Shown here piece by piece: positions 34,066 to 46,663 of a stretch of 64,000 bases of DNA; position 1 is the stretch's first letter, and each line of letters begins with the position of its first letter. The notes below the pieces were generated by a model. It made no database searches. It worked only from the letters and a program-made list of their open reading frames with translations, and was not told the DNA's origin. Source of the DNA: Orobanche coerulescens. Lineage: Eukaryota; Streptophyta; Magnoliopsida; Lamiales; Orobanchaceae. Made by a program: the position numbers and the translations under genes. The stretch spans positions 144,694,096 to 144,758,095 of the forward strand of contig CM065802.1 in the NCBI GenBank assembly GCA_033398695.1, read 5' to 3'.

Positions 34066-34649
34066 TTGCAAAATGTTATATTTAAATGAGGCTTTTCATA
34101 TGTAATCTTTTAATGTGAGTAACTTACATAAATTATTTTTTAATTAATGCATTATTACAACATTTTTCCATAAACTATAATATCGAATTTGGAGCATTCA
34201 TTAGTAACGCATTCTAAGTATTTATGATGTGACATGAATCACATGATCTCAAACTCAAATGAATAATGCTTACCTCGTGATATGTGGATAACATTTGAAA
34301 TACAATTTACTTCTCCTTTATATACTTCTTCGATTTAGAAGATTCTCATTGTTATGATGATAGTGTGAAGATATTTTTATTATATACTACCATTTGCAAT
34401 ATGTAACATCGACATAATTTACACAGTCATATCAAATATCAAAGTCACACAATATTCCAAGACGTTTAATTAAAAAGTGACATTAACACAACGCAAGACA
34501 AAAAACTACATTAAGAGCAAAAATATTAAAATGCACCAACAAAGTGTAGTAATAATTATTGACTAAAAATTGAATGCTCGTCACATTATTTTCAATAAAC
34601 TTACTTGCTAACGAATCAATAGTATTAGCCCGTTTATCGGTATTATATG

Positions 34650-34855
34650 AAGTAAAATATTGCATGTTTAATTTGTAACGTACTATTAATACGAATGCTA
34701 AGTATTCATCCCACCGGTGACCGCGGCGTTGATCTTGTTGTTGTTGTTGTTGTTTTTATTGTTGTTGTCTTTGTCGTTGTTGTTCATTGGCCTTTTGCAT
34801 GTTTTGTTCTTGACATAATTTTTGTGACTTCTCGATCTCTTTCTTTAATGCTTCT
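34650..34855 (-). repeat. Duplicated module, copy 2, with Gln-rich frame
   Basis: On the minus strand the frame reads ALKKEIEKSQKLCQEQ, a Gln-rich run with one stop, then RWDEYLAFVLIVRYK. A basic helix, a poly-Gln run and a short conserved tail are visible. It is a likely remnant of a protein 3' end, duplicated about 790 bp apart from copy 1. Family not recognised. Confidence 0.55.
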
Positions 34856-35884
34856 TGATGCGCTACAAAAAAATAGATATAGTTGATCGTTAGTAACTTA
34901 AATACAGTTAATCAATATATTGCATTTTCGATCAAAGTAAAAATGTTCGTGCATGTTCCACTTAATTGATAAGACAACGATGTGTAGGATCTCTTAAACC
35001 ATTAGAAAAGATGATGTTACTACCAAATCTCCTAAGCTACCATCTTTATGTCCTACATTGTTACACACAAAAAACACACGTGAAATTTACATAAAATAAT
35101 ACAAATCAATATGCTAAATAAGTAAGACGATATGATGCTTACTTTACCACCATAATAAGTTGTAGCCCAATGTGCACGCGGTGTGGAGGAAGTTGTGGTT
35201 TGTTGTGTGTGATTTTTGACACATTATATAGTTGATAAAATATTTGTAACTCATGGACGGGAAGGTAAAAAGATTAACCACTAATTGGTGTGTTTAATTT
35301 ATGCATTCATGACATTTTTTGTTTGTATTCTTTGAGGTTTAGAGATGGCTTGAAACATGTTGTACCGTACAAACTTTTGTGCACGATTCCTATGTACTTA
35401 CCCTTATGCATGACTATTAATCAATGTACTAACACATGAAGCTTTCACATTTCACTTTCAATTCATGAAATATTTATTGTGAGCACTTTGCATTTATAAG
35501 ACAACTTAAGCTTTTAGTATATAAGATAATGCTACTAGATTTGGCGGCACACTTATTCTCGTGTAACACTATATTAATATTAAAATCTAGTAAATTTTAA
35601 TAGTTATATCAATTATCAATTAAATATACTACTTATTTTATTAAATTCGACTCTAATTGATTACATCATATGTTCATTGATTTAACAATGTATTGTACTT
35701 TTAACCGCTTATATCGAATTATAAAATACAAAATAAAGTTCTAATATATTAACTGATAATATTCTTAATCTCTATATATTATTTTAGTTCATATATAATT
35801 ATACTATGTAGTATATATTTTGATGTACCACCATATTAATACTAAAATATATTAAATTTTAAATTATTAGTTCATATCTCTTCC

Positions 35885-36065
35885 ATGGTTGTCATGTCGC
35901 TCGACTAGCTGCGACTAGTCGACGACTAGTCTAGCAGTCGAGATAGGATGGGTCGACTGGGTTGGGCGACTTGATGTATGTCAAGAAGTTGGGCGACTAG
36001 TACTCGACTGGTCGACCTAGTCGACTGGTCGGTCGACTAGTCGACCTTGTGTCATCGACTGGTCT
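35885..36065. repeat. TCGAC/GACTAGTCGAC palindrome cluster
   Basis: Many overlapping copies of TCGACT, GACTAGTC and GTCGACTAGTCGAC lie within 180 bases of otherwise AT-rich sequence, beginning after TGGTTGTCATGTCGCTCGAC. Dense subterminal repeats of this kind occur at ends of hAT elements. No matching opposite end or target duplication was found. Confidence 0.5.
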
Positions 36066-37776
36066 ATCTGTTTGTCCATTTGAAACTTGAAATTGGTGTC
36101 TTCAATTTGATGGCAACAGCAGCAGTGGTGTTTCGAATGAATTGAAAGAAGAAGGTCTATGAGCAACCTGTAAAGCAGGTCGATGAAGAAGAATAGAAGA
36201 AGAAATATATTTGTAATAGGAGAAGAATTGAAAGAGGGAGAAGATGGAAGAATTGTTTGTGGTGGCGGCTGTGGGAAAGGTGTAGATACAGAGGAATGTC
36301 TGTATAGAATGGATAGATGGGTTATAAAACCCTAGTTTTGCATTTATAAAAACTTGGGCCGTTGCTTTGGGTTATTTACTCTAGATTGGTTATAAAACTC
36401 TAGATGGGTTATTTACTCTTGTTTTACAGTATTACTTTATTTTGACATGTGTACATTTTTAATATGTTTTATTTAATTGAAAAGAAATGACAAAAATAAT
36501 TATTATTTTATTATTAAAATTGTCAATTATTATATACGTAAAAATAAAGTATAATATGACCAAGGTTTATATTTCATGCTAGTATTAGTTGTATTTAATT
36601 ACTATATCATAATTGTAAGAAAATTCTTATTCATTTAATTCAGTAGAACTTATATAATACCTAATTTATGAACTATCCTCCCAGTTCTTAATTTTTATAT
36701 AACAATTTTATGTTGGAGTTCATGTATGATGTCAATAATAATAAAAAAATAATAATTAAGAAATAAGCCTATACATAATACGAGATAAAATGTCTGAACC
36801 CCATAATTTATGAACTACCTTGTAAGTTTTCAATATTGAAGATGCATGAATAAAAATAATTAATAATAATAACAATAATAATATTAGAATAATAGTAAAA
36901 AATAATATTATATATTTTACTCAACAAAACTTCTTAAATCCTATATTTATGAACTACCATTTCAATTTACAAAATTGAAGATGCATGAATCATGAAAGTT
37001 GAAGATACATGAATTAAATATTCAATATAAATATTATTTAGTCACCAAAATGTACTAAATACAATATTAAAAAAACTTATTCTTCACAAAGTTTTACTTT
37101 TTAGTGTTTTTTATATTATATATACTATATACAATCAGTACATGCATTGCATGTGCACATAATCGAGTATAATAATTATAATAATCAATTTTGTTAGCAA
37201 ATACCTATCTAATCTAGTATTTTTGTGGAACAACATATGTAAAATTGGTAAAATAAATAAAGTAAAACTTCTACAACGACATATTCTATTAAGGTATAAT
37301 TTCCATTTAAAAATAAAAATTCATGATTTTAATTTGGGACCAATTATAAATAGGATTAACTTTCATAATTGTCATAATTCATAATTTTTGTGTCAAATCT
37401 CACCTTAAGGAAACACATCTTAATTTAAGAATAATTACAGTAATATTTAATATCTATGTTCATCACAGTAGATTTAAGATGATCTAAAATATTTTATCTT
37501 TGACAATAACTTGATTTTTTTTGTTGCAGAACTAAATCTTTTAATTTATGCATACTCAATAGTTCATCCACAAGAAAACCTTCTTGTTGAATCCATAATT
37601 TTCAGACTTTTGGACCGATTTTTTTTCTTGCTCAGTCGGAGAATACATACTGATAACGTGTTGAAAAGAAAATAACTGACACAAGAAGTAGGACAAACGA
37701 TGTATATTCTCATTTATAACATCCATATATATATATAAGGAGAGATTACATACAAATAAGCCTAATTATTAGTTTA
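36066..37776. other. AT-rich sequence, no gene seen
   Basis: No coding frame with recognisable homology. A phrase containing GAACTACC is repeated near 36810 and 36945 together with AAGATGCATGAA, suggesting an old tandem repeat of about 140 bp. The rest is low-complexity AT. Confidence 0.55.
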
Positions 37777-37954
37777 TGTTAAAGGAATAATACCTATTGT
37801 GTGCCTAAGTCTGTTAGTCTACGGGCTTTCCTAGTTAGGGTTTGGCTAAGGCCTGATTGTATGTATTTCTCCCTATTTAAAGGGAGCTCATCAATGGAAT
37901 AATACAACAACAACTTTTGCCCTACATTCTGTCTCAGTTATTTTCCCTTCAACA
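37777..37954 (+). repeat. C3 5' LTR (178 bp)
   Basis: TGTTAAAG to TCAACA, with a TATTTAAAGGGAGCTCATCAA segment shared with the 3' LTR that probably includes the TATA (TATTTAA). Confidence 0.88.
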
Positions 37955-39149
37955 CGTTATCAACACGTAGTTCCCAACTGAGCAAAGAAAAAATCCCTCC
38001 CGATTTTTTGAAAATTTTCGGGAAAAAAAATCGGAATTCATCTCCTTACCCGATCGGACTACACTCGGCCAAAACCCTAGCTTCCGGCCTTCTTCCTCGC
38101 CTATCCAAGTCGCCCGGCACCAGAACAGATCTTCACCGCGACCGAAATCGCAGAAAATGCCACCCGCCACGCGGCTCGCCACCAGCCACCAGCCCGCGGT
38201 TCACTCCAGATCGGCTACTTACCACCGCGATTCACCAACGCAAAAGCGATTGGAGCACTGACTTCTACAACTCCAATCGGAGTCGACCACCGACTAGACC
38301 TGAACTGTGGATGAAATATGAGGCCATATCAAATCACCAAACTCCGCCAATGTCTCCCCGTCCGCACACTATATCTGACATGGAGGAGATTCCTATTCTC
38401 CTTTCTATTTTCTCACGTTGAAATTGGAATATTTAATTTTATTATTTTCTAAAGTCATATTTTAACCCTTGTTTTCATATTTTTTTTGCAAGGACCGAAA
38501 AAAAAGAGAGAGAAAAAGTTCACCGACGATTCAAGCGAACGAATATGAAGAATACATTTTCATCCAAACAAATTATTGGTATGCCCTAGGAAAGAACCGT
38601 GTCTTTCCCATAAGGTACACAAATTCGAACTCTACTATCTGCAACGTGCAATTTTACATGCTTTGATTATTTTAATTGCATATTTATATTTCATAAATTT
38701 ATTTATGCTTAATTAAACCAATTAAAGCATGATACATTAATAACTTTAATTGAATTAAAATGAATTGCTTAAAGCAACTTCAATTAAAATAAATTCACCT
38801 TAAATTAATAATTATTGCGGCATAAGCCACTTCTTTGACTGCATTTATACGTGTATAGATATATTCTTAGGATTACGTGTCTATATCTATAAATATACAT
38901 ATATTTGCATACATATATAGATATGGCATGCAAATTAGGCTTCATCACTAGTAGATTTTAGAGGACTTATTTCTACTGCCTATATCAACTCGAACCGTGA
39001 TAAAGTAATTTCATTGGTAATCCTCAATAGCATCGAAAGTAATTTTGACCATATCTTGGTTCCGAAAAATAATAACGCTCCCATTATTGAAAATTTTATC
39101 ATGGAAAGTACTCATGGTAAACTGTTAAAAATCATTTCCCTTTTTCTTG

Positions 39150-40145
39150 TATAAGATAGCTTATCCAACTCGCCTTAAATTTGATATCTTGGACTCAAAA
39201 GAGCTTGAGTACCATAGATGGGTCTCCTATGTCGAGACCACATTTGTTGCTAAGGACTATAGTGCCACAATCTTTGATACCGCACGCGATGCACCGTCTG
39301 ACAAAATCAAAGTTAGTGCATTAATGTTTCTTGGGCGACATATCGAACCCAGCTTGAGATGGAAATATCTACAGTTGAAATCCCCAAAGAACTGTGGGAT
39401 GCCCTTAAGGGCCGATTTGGGATGAAATTCCAGAACTGACCTTGCAGTGGAATGAAATCCGCTTGCTTGAATATAAATGGATCAACGATTTCAACAAAGA
39501 TACTCTCCGCCTCAAGGCACGCCTAAATTTCTATGGGAAGGACATCACAGAAGATGACATGATCCATAAAGCTTTTTTCACCTTCCCTACTTCCGCTCTT
39601 ATACTAACGAACCAGTATAGGCTGGAGTATGATAATAAAAGAATCACTACCTTCAGTAAGCTAATCAACCTACTGCAAGTAGTTGAGAGGCATAACGAAG
39701 TGTTAGTGAGCAGTAATGTCAGGCCGGTTGGGACAAAGAAAATTCCTGAGGCCAATTATGGCAAAGTGAAGGATGGAAACTACCCCAATGAATAGGGGAC
39801 TGGACATGATAGGCTTCGTGGTCAAGGACGTGGGGGTTCTTCCAATGTAATGCGAAGACTTGGTGCTCCCGGCTCTACTAGCTAAGGGAACCAAATAGCA
39901 CATACCCATCCTATCGCCTCTAAGGCTCGAGTTGGCAATGAACCGTGCTATCATTGTGGAGATGCTGGACATGGTACAAGAACTTCCATGCAAGCAAGCA
40001 AGTCGCATCTCACTACAAGAAATATAGAGAGTCTAAAGAAATGAGAACTCACAATATGGAGGAATATGATCTAGACAAGCCCCCCTATGTCAATTTCACA
40101 GTCACCAATCGTCGAATTGAGTCATACGAGCCACAGTCTATAGAC
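39150..40145 (+). pseudogene. C3 gag, broken
   Basis: Fragments in successive frames read LEYHRWVSYVETTFVAKDY, then WINDFNKDTLRLKARLNFYG, ITEDDMIHKAFFTFPTSALI and LLQVVERHNEVL. These are blocks of copia gag polyproteins. A knuckle CYHCGDAGHGT at about 39946-39980 has lost its last Cys through a frame change. HASKQVASHYKKY-type text (here with Gln for His) follows, then the link toward protease. Confidence 0.8.
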
Positions 40146-40739
40146 TGAATCTTAGTATTATGTTTACTTTCTCGTTTACATTTGGTATAGTTGCCTCAAG
40201 ACGATTGTGTTGGTGTTTTATTTTCAATAATGGCGTGATGCAACGTTATTTCACGAACAAGATATTAATATTGCTTACGTTGGATTATTAGCTTTATTTC
40301 GAAGTACTAAATAATGCTTGAATGCTTATGGTTCGAAATTTCACTCTCTTCTAAGGAATGAATCGAGTATAACTTGAATGTTCTTAGAATAAGGCTTCTA
40401 TTCATCGAATTAGTCGCCTGCCAAACCTCGGTAACTACGATGATTGAGTCCTCCCAACTCATCAAATGGCGAGGTAATGCCCAATTTTGATGCCTAAACG
40501 GCAGTCTTCTAAGTTACCGATGCTCTGTATGCATCTAGAACCCTTCGAACCTTACTGAGCTTCAATAATATACGTAGCAATGGTTTCCAGATTGAAACCC
40601 ACTGTGAGAATGGAATAGAGTTTCTTTTATTAATTCTAATGAATGTGGATGTAAACGCATTTTAGAATAACTCATGAGTCAATCTAGTGGACTGTACCTC
40701 ACTACTATTAGGTTTTTAAAAAAACTATGTTGTCACCAA

Positions 40740-43700
40740 CAATGTACTTTGGGACATAGACTCATATAGGCTTTGGCACGATAGACTAGGTCATCCTGGT
40801 CGAAGCATAATGATCCATATACTAAAGAACTTGTACGATCATCATTACTTTTCGAGTAGAAATGTGGCAACAACTCAACATAAAGCACAATGGTGACGTT
40901 AATCGTGTTATGTCATCCAAAGAACCAGATGCATATCAAATGCCCACCACTTAGTGTTGCAAAGCCTGCTCTTTAGCCAAAGTAGGAGCGAGACCTTCCT
41001 ATGCTAAAGAAACAAAAGCAAACATTCCATTCTTACGCTGAATATAAGGAGAAATTTATGGATCCATCCACCTAATATGCGGACCATTTATGTATTTATG
41101 ATTTTGATGGATTCTCCGACATGTTGGTCACATGTCGCTCTCCTGTCCACTCAAACTGCTGCAGAACTTCCAAAATAATTTATAAGGACTCACCTCCCTT
41201 ATCACATCTAAAGGACTCGATGATGTTGGAGAGTTCACATCAAAAAGTACTTGATGTTTATTGCTTGATAGAGATTAACGAATAGTATCTCGTCCCATGT
41301 GCATATGCAAACGGTCTCACATAAACCACCGTCGAAAGAATATGTATGGTGATTATGTCATTGGTTATGCACACCAATTAGCATATTTTTGCCTGGGATT
41401 ATGCAATATTGGACGCAACTTTACTTAAATCGTTCATCCTTAGACCTTTTGCTAACCAATTAGTTTATGCGTACCAGTTGGTAACTGGATAGCCTGATTT
41501 TTATATGTTGGACCCAGACGGACTTGAGTGCCAATTGCGCATATTTGGTTACGCATTATATGTGCCTTCTGCACCCCACAGCGCAGTGGTCTTTAGAAAT
41601 GATTAAGTATTCACGTTGGATAAGAATGTCCAGACGTTTATCCGCTATTTAGAACCTTCACAGTGATCTCTTTACCGCACGATTTGCGGATTGTCACTTT
41701 TATGAGACAACCTTCCCGTCGTTATGGGTAGGAGAGAAAACGTAATTTCTTGGGGAACGACAGGAATTGCCATGGTGTCTCCCCACTTTGTCTCATTATG
41801 ATCCCCGAACTTCACAATGTTACAGTGAAGCACAAAGCATACTCGATCTTCAGGATGTAGCAGATTCGATGCCTGATGCATTTACTGATATCGTTCAAGT
41901 GACAAGATTTCACATTACAGCTGCAAATGTGCCTGTAAGGTTAGAAGTCCCTTGTAAGGGGCACATCACCAATGAACCGGGTGATGCAACTGCACCCGAT
42001 GAAGGTGTGGTTGAGGCCGTGGCTCCCTGCGAAGGAAGGGGTAGAAGCCACATGGTTCGACTAAATACTCACCCAAGTAGGAGGTAGAGTATGGCACAAA
42101 TTACATGTTAACCATCAATGAACTCGTTTCATGAGATCATGCTTGATTTTATTATGTCCATGAATCATGACGAGGGGGACGCCCCAAAGATATGGTTCAG
42201 AAAATCAAGAATCTCGATGAAATTATGAGGGTGTGGCCTGAACAACCACCCACTTTGATGACATGTCATGAATCATAAAGTATGATTATGTCGAACCTCG
42301 CTCAGTTGGATGAAATCAACATAGAGCTGATTGGCCTATAAGAAAAATAATCCCGGTAGAACTAGATTCTCCGACAAAGAGACAGGTATTTGGTGTGGGT
42401 AATGCTAACCTACCCAAGTTTAAAGCCTATAAGACATAAACGAACCTTTGTCGTAAAGCGTAGTGAGAATATAGAGTCCTAATGTACAAGGTTTCACGAA
42501 GTAATGCTTCTCACAACGCTCTGAAATTGATTACGAGGAAATGTACTCCCACGTATAGGTATCCGCTATTTGATTAGCGTAGTAATTTCTGAGGGACTGG
42601 CAATGCAGCTAAATGGATGTGGTTACTGCGTATCTCTCTGGGGATCTAGATACGGAGATATATACGGAAGTGCCCTATGGAATTTCGTTACCCAAATCAA
42701 GTGACTCTAGACCACAGAGTGCGTTTGCATTTAGATTGAAACGCTCAACTTTACGGTTTTGAAGCAATCCCTAAGGATGTGGTATAACCGTCTAAGTGAC
42801 TACTTGATTGGGAAGGGATATAAGAACAATGAATTGTGTCCATGCGTCTTCACAAATAAGTTCCGGATTCACATCGCAATGTATGCCGATGACATGAACA
42901 TAATCGGTACTCTTGATGAAATAAGAGAAACCATCGGATACTGGAAATCTGAGTTTGAGATGAAAGATCTTGGGAAAACTCGGTTCTGTCGAAGCATTGA
43001 CATAGAACATTGAGTTTGTGGAATTCATTCCACCGGTCTACCTATGCCCAGAAGATTCTCGGGTACTTTAATATAGACAAGGTAAACCCGACTAGCACCC
43101 CATGATAGGTCGAGCATTTGGATGCAAAGGAAAGATCCATTTCGTCTAAACGAAAGTGACGAAGAGCTTTGGGAGCTGAAATTCCCTACTTGAGTGTAAT
43201 CGCGTATTATTGTACTTAGCTCAATGTACACGACCTACTATCACTCATCAGTTAATCCGCTGACTAGATTTAGTTCAGCATCGACGCAACATCAATGAAA
43301 TGGTATCAAGGATATATTCTGATACTTAAAAGAAACCATTGACTTGAGACTATTCTTTCCCTACAAGCAGGCAAAGGAAGCTGCTTACGAAAAGGCAAAT
43401 GCTAAAGTAAATGATGGTGCCGAAGCAACTACCACAAAGTATGTGTTGGTATGAATTGCTTATGTCTTGGAAATCGACTAAGCAAACCCCTTTTCTCTAC
43501 CTCCTCGAATCACGACAAGATTATTGCTTTGCATGAATCAGTCCGTGAGTGTACATGATTAAGAACTATCATTCTACACTTGTGAGGAACTAGCGGTTAA
43601 GTACTGCCATTGATGAGCATACTTACATTTACGAAGATGATGTAACTTGTAAATCCCCTTGATTGATGGAATGATCATAACGGGAAATATGTGAGATATA
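40740..43700 (+). pseudogene. C3 pol remnants (pre-integrase, integrase, RT)
   Basis: LWHDRLGHPGRSIMI at about 40771-40815 marks the GAG-pre-integrase domain. RT is readable at 42759-43013 with RMWYNRLSDYLIGKGY, CPCVFTNKF and the metal-binding block YADDMNIIG (usually YVDD) at 42882. Integrase and RNase H are too broken for motif-level assignment. Frameshifts occur every few hundred bases. Confidence 0.75.
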
Positions 43701-43719
43701 ATGGAACATACTTACATAT

Positions 43720-44325
43720 GTTGCACTCTTTTCCTTAGACCAAGGTTTATTTTTCCCACTGGGTTTTGTTACTTGGCAAGGTTTTTAACGAGGCAACATT
43801 ATATGAACGTAAGCATTAGAGGGAGCCATAGAATTTTCCAACTTCCGAGATCGAAGTAAAGATCACAAGGAAATGGTGATTTATAAAGAAACTTAATCAC
43901 ATGTGTTGTACTCTTTTCTTTGACCAAGGTTCATTTTCTCCCATTGGGTTTTGTTACTTGGCGAAGTTTTTAATGAGGCAACAACTACTTGATTGATGTA
44001 CAAATCAGGGGGAGATGTAGACTTGAGGGGGAGTCTTACATCCACACCGTACGTTATACTCTTTTCCTTCCAAGGATCATTTTTCCCACAGGGTTTTTAT
44101 CACTTGGAAAGATTTTTAACGAGGTAACAAGATGTACGATTTTAGGGATCGATGGAATGGTCACCTTAATAGCGCTATGATCAAATGTAACGATCATATG
44201 AGAGGATAGATTCAAAGGACGAAGTCTAAACTTGATGTGTCTAGATGCTGTACTCTTTTCCCTACGATCAAGACATTTTTCCCACTGGGTTTTGTTTGAC
44301 GAGGTTTTAACGAAATGACGTATGA
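43720..44325 (+). repeat. Fourfold repeat in C3 3' untranslated region
   Basis: Four copies of a segment of about 75 bp (starting near 43725, 43908, 44050 and 44250) share ACTCTTTTCCTT, CAAGG or similar, TTTTCCCACTGGGTTTT and TTTTTAACGAGGCAAC. Such repeated pyrimidine-rich blocks before the PPT are known from related plant copia elements. Units are 140 to 200 bp apart. Confidence 0.8.
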
Positions 44326-44346
44326 CATGTAGTAGGCGCGAGGGAG

Positions 44347-44504
44347 TGTTAAAGGAATAATACCATTGTGTCTAAGTCAGTTAGTTTACGAGGCTTTCTG
44401 AATTAGGCGCTGATTGTATGTATTTCTCCCTATTTAAAGGGAGCTCATCAATGGAATAATACAACAATAACTTTTGCCTTACATTATTTTCCCTCCCTTC
44501 AACA
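44347..44504 (+). repeat. C3 3' LTR (158 bp)
   Basis: Same ends as the 5' LTR, with about 20 bases fewer. It ends about 110 bp upstream of the likely TATA box of the J-protein gene and points toward it. Confidence 0.88.
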
Positions 44505-44848
44505 ATTTAAGATTTTTTTTTTCTTTTTAGACTTCTATTTAAGAATTTTTTTTCGCAATCCCAAGGTGTTACTGTACCTCCAGCAATCTCATCCGTCCTG
44601 AGATTTGCTTCAAATATAAATCACAGATCTCCTTATTCCCGAACCCCTCTCTCTCGCACGCTCAACCTCCGCCCCTCCTGCCCCAAGTTATTTTTCTTCT
44701 GTAAGTGTCTGTAAAATTTCTTAAATTAATTCATATATCATACAACTATAGATCGATGCCGCTGTGGCCGACTTCGTTTATTATTTTTATTATTTTAGTT
44801 GTTTTCGGTAGATTTGGTAAGTAATTTGGTTTGATTGAAGCAGTAGAG
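44505..44848 (+). promoter_or_regulatory. Promoter and 5' UTR of the J-protein gene
   Basis: A TATA box TATAAAT is at 44615-44621. A C/T-rich stretch with CTCTCTCTC (about 44650), usual for plant 5' UTRs, follows. A good donor (CT/GTAAGTG at 44701) and an acceptor (GCAG at 44840-44843) suggest a 5' UTR intron of about 143 bp ending five bases before ATG. The upstream limit is the C3 LTR at 44504. Transcript start and intron are inferred. Confidence 0.6.
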
Positions 44849-46663
44849 ATGTTTGGGAGGCCGCCGAAAAAAAGTGATAACACCAAGTACTATGAGGTCT
44901 TGGGAGTACCGAAAAATGCCTCCGCGGATGACCTGAAGAAGGCTTATCGTAAATCGGCCATTAAAAATCACCCTGATAAAGGTGGAGATCCAGAAAAGGT
45001 AGTCCTTTTAGCTGATTTTATACTGTTGAATTCTTGTTTAATATTCCATTTGTCTTCTGTTTTATGTGGTAAAGTTTTAATTTCTGGTGAAGATCTAATT
45101 TGGTACGTTTAGTTGCAGTGCTGAATGTGTATTTGCTGATATCAGTTTCTGCGGCTAAGATAGTGTCTACCTGAATGTGATGTGATTTTCCAGTTCAAAG
45201 AAATTGCTCAAGCATATGAAGTCTTGACTGACCCAGAGAAGCGTGAAATCTATGATCAGTATGGCGAGGATGCTCTCAAGGAAGGAATGGGTGGTGGAGG
45301 TGGCGGAGGTCACAACCCTTTTGACATTTTCGAATCCTTTTTTGGCGGCAGTCCTTTCGGAGGTGGGTATTTGATTTGCAACGATCTATAATTGTCCTCA
45401 TTCTGTTCCATTTTTTTTATTCGTACTTTTATATGTTCTCCAGGTGGTGGAAGTAGCAGGGGTAGGAGGCAAAGAAGGGGAGATGATGTTGTTCACCCTC
45501 TCAAGGTTTCCCTAGAGGACTTATACAATGGGACCTCAAAGAAGCTATCCCTTTCCCGCAATGTGCTCTGCCACAAATGCAAGGGGTAAAGTAGTTGTGG
45601 ATCTTATACTGTATATTTAGTTTGCCAAGTATCATATTACCAGAAAATAATATTTGGTTTTGTGTGCCTGCAGGAAAGGGTCAAAATCTGGAGCTTCAAT
45701 GAAGTGTTCTGGATGTCAAGGATCCGGGATGAAAGTTTCTATCAGACATCTTGGTCCTTCTATGATCCAGCAAATGCAGCATCCCTGCAATGAGTGTAAG
45801 GGTACTGGTGAAACTATTAGCGATAAGGATCGCTGCCCTCAATGCAAGGGTGAGAAGGTCTCGCAGGAAAAGAAGGTTCTAGAAGTGATTGTTGAGAAGG
45901 GTATGCAACATGGTCAGAAAATCACATTCCCAGGCGAGGCTGATGAAGCGGTTGGTTTTTTCATATACCAATTAATTAAGCTTCTTGAATCTGTATGATT
46001 TTGGCTGAACCTTGAATATTTATCTTTTTGCAGCCCGACACTGTTACAGGGGATATTGTCTTTGTACTTCAACAGAAGGAGCACCCCAAGTTTAAAAGGA
46101 AGGGTGATGATCTATTTGTCGAACATACATTGACACTGACTGAAGCACTTTGTGGCTTCCACTTTATCATAACTCATTTGGATAACCGTCAACTCCTTAT
46201 TAAATCCGAACCTGGTGAAGTTATCAAGCCAGGTAAGTTAGATAGCAACTGTAATGTCGGAGTTTTGCTGGAATATAACATCTGCCTTGTCTTGACAAGT
46301 ACATTGTTTTCTATGGTATCCAAATGATTGTTGTCATCAGATCAATTCAAGGCAATTAATGATGAAGGAATGCCAATGTATCAGAGGTCATTCATGAAAG
46401 GGAAACTGTACATACATTTCACGATGGATTTCCCTGAGTCCTTGAGTCCTGAGCAAAGCAAGGCTCTGGAGGCTGTACTGCCCCCACGGCCCACAATCCG
46501 GCTTACGGAGATGGAAATAGATGAATGTGAGGAGACTACCTTGCACGACATTAACATGGGAGAGGAGATGCGTAGAAAACAGCAATCGGCTCAAGAGGCA
46601 TATGATGAAGATGATGACATGCACGGTGGTGGGGCTCAGAGGGTGCAGTGTGCACAGCAGTGA
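44849..46663 (+). CDS. Type A J-protein (DnaJ homologue, AtJ2/AtJ3/ANJ1 family)
   Basis: A co-chaperone that stimulates Hsp70 ATPase and passes on client proteins; plant members act in the cytosol and at membranes. Six exons join without a break: 44849-44998, 45194-45362, 45444-45585, 45674-45950, 46034-46232 and 46341-46663. All introns are GT-AG and the product is 419 residues, the family's usual length. The J domain spans residues 12-75 with HPD at 41-43, and the Gly/Phe region follows at about 82-110. Four CXXCXGXG-type zinc motifs start at Cys149, 165, 192 and 208, and the substrate-binding C-terminal domain follows. The end CAQQ fits a farnesylation box. [19 protein letters not shown] gives the start; the in-frame TTG upstream is not needed. 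I see no lesion. It is the only host gene supported here and is closely preceded by a copia LTR. J2 versus J3 cannot be decided. Confidence 0.97.

Larger units (their letters stand above)
33784..35880. other. AT-rich intergenic sequence
   Basis: Apart from the duplicated module I see no gene, no long ORF and no clear element ends. Two short related segments containing CACTATATTAATATTAAAAT-like text (about 35565 and 35832) hint at another old duplication. Confidence 0.6.
37777..44504 (+). mobile_element. C3: decayed Ty1/copia element with short LTRs
   Basis: LTRs at 37777-37954 and 44347-44504 start TGTTAAAGGAATAATACC and end CTTCAACA. The flanking bases are GTTTA on the left and ATTTA on the right, a 5-bp duplication with one change. 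The 5' LTR is followed by CGTTATCAACACG, and the 3' LTR is preceded by a purine-rich GGCGCGAGGGAG. The order gag, pre-integrase, RT is readable in pieces. Every coding region is heavily broken. Confidence 0.88.
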
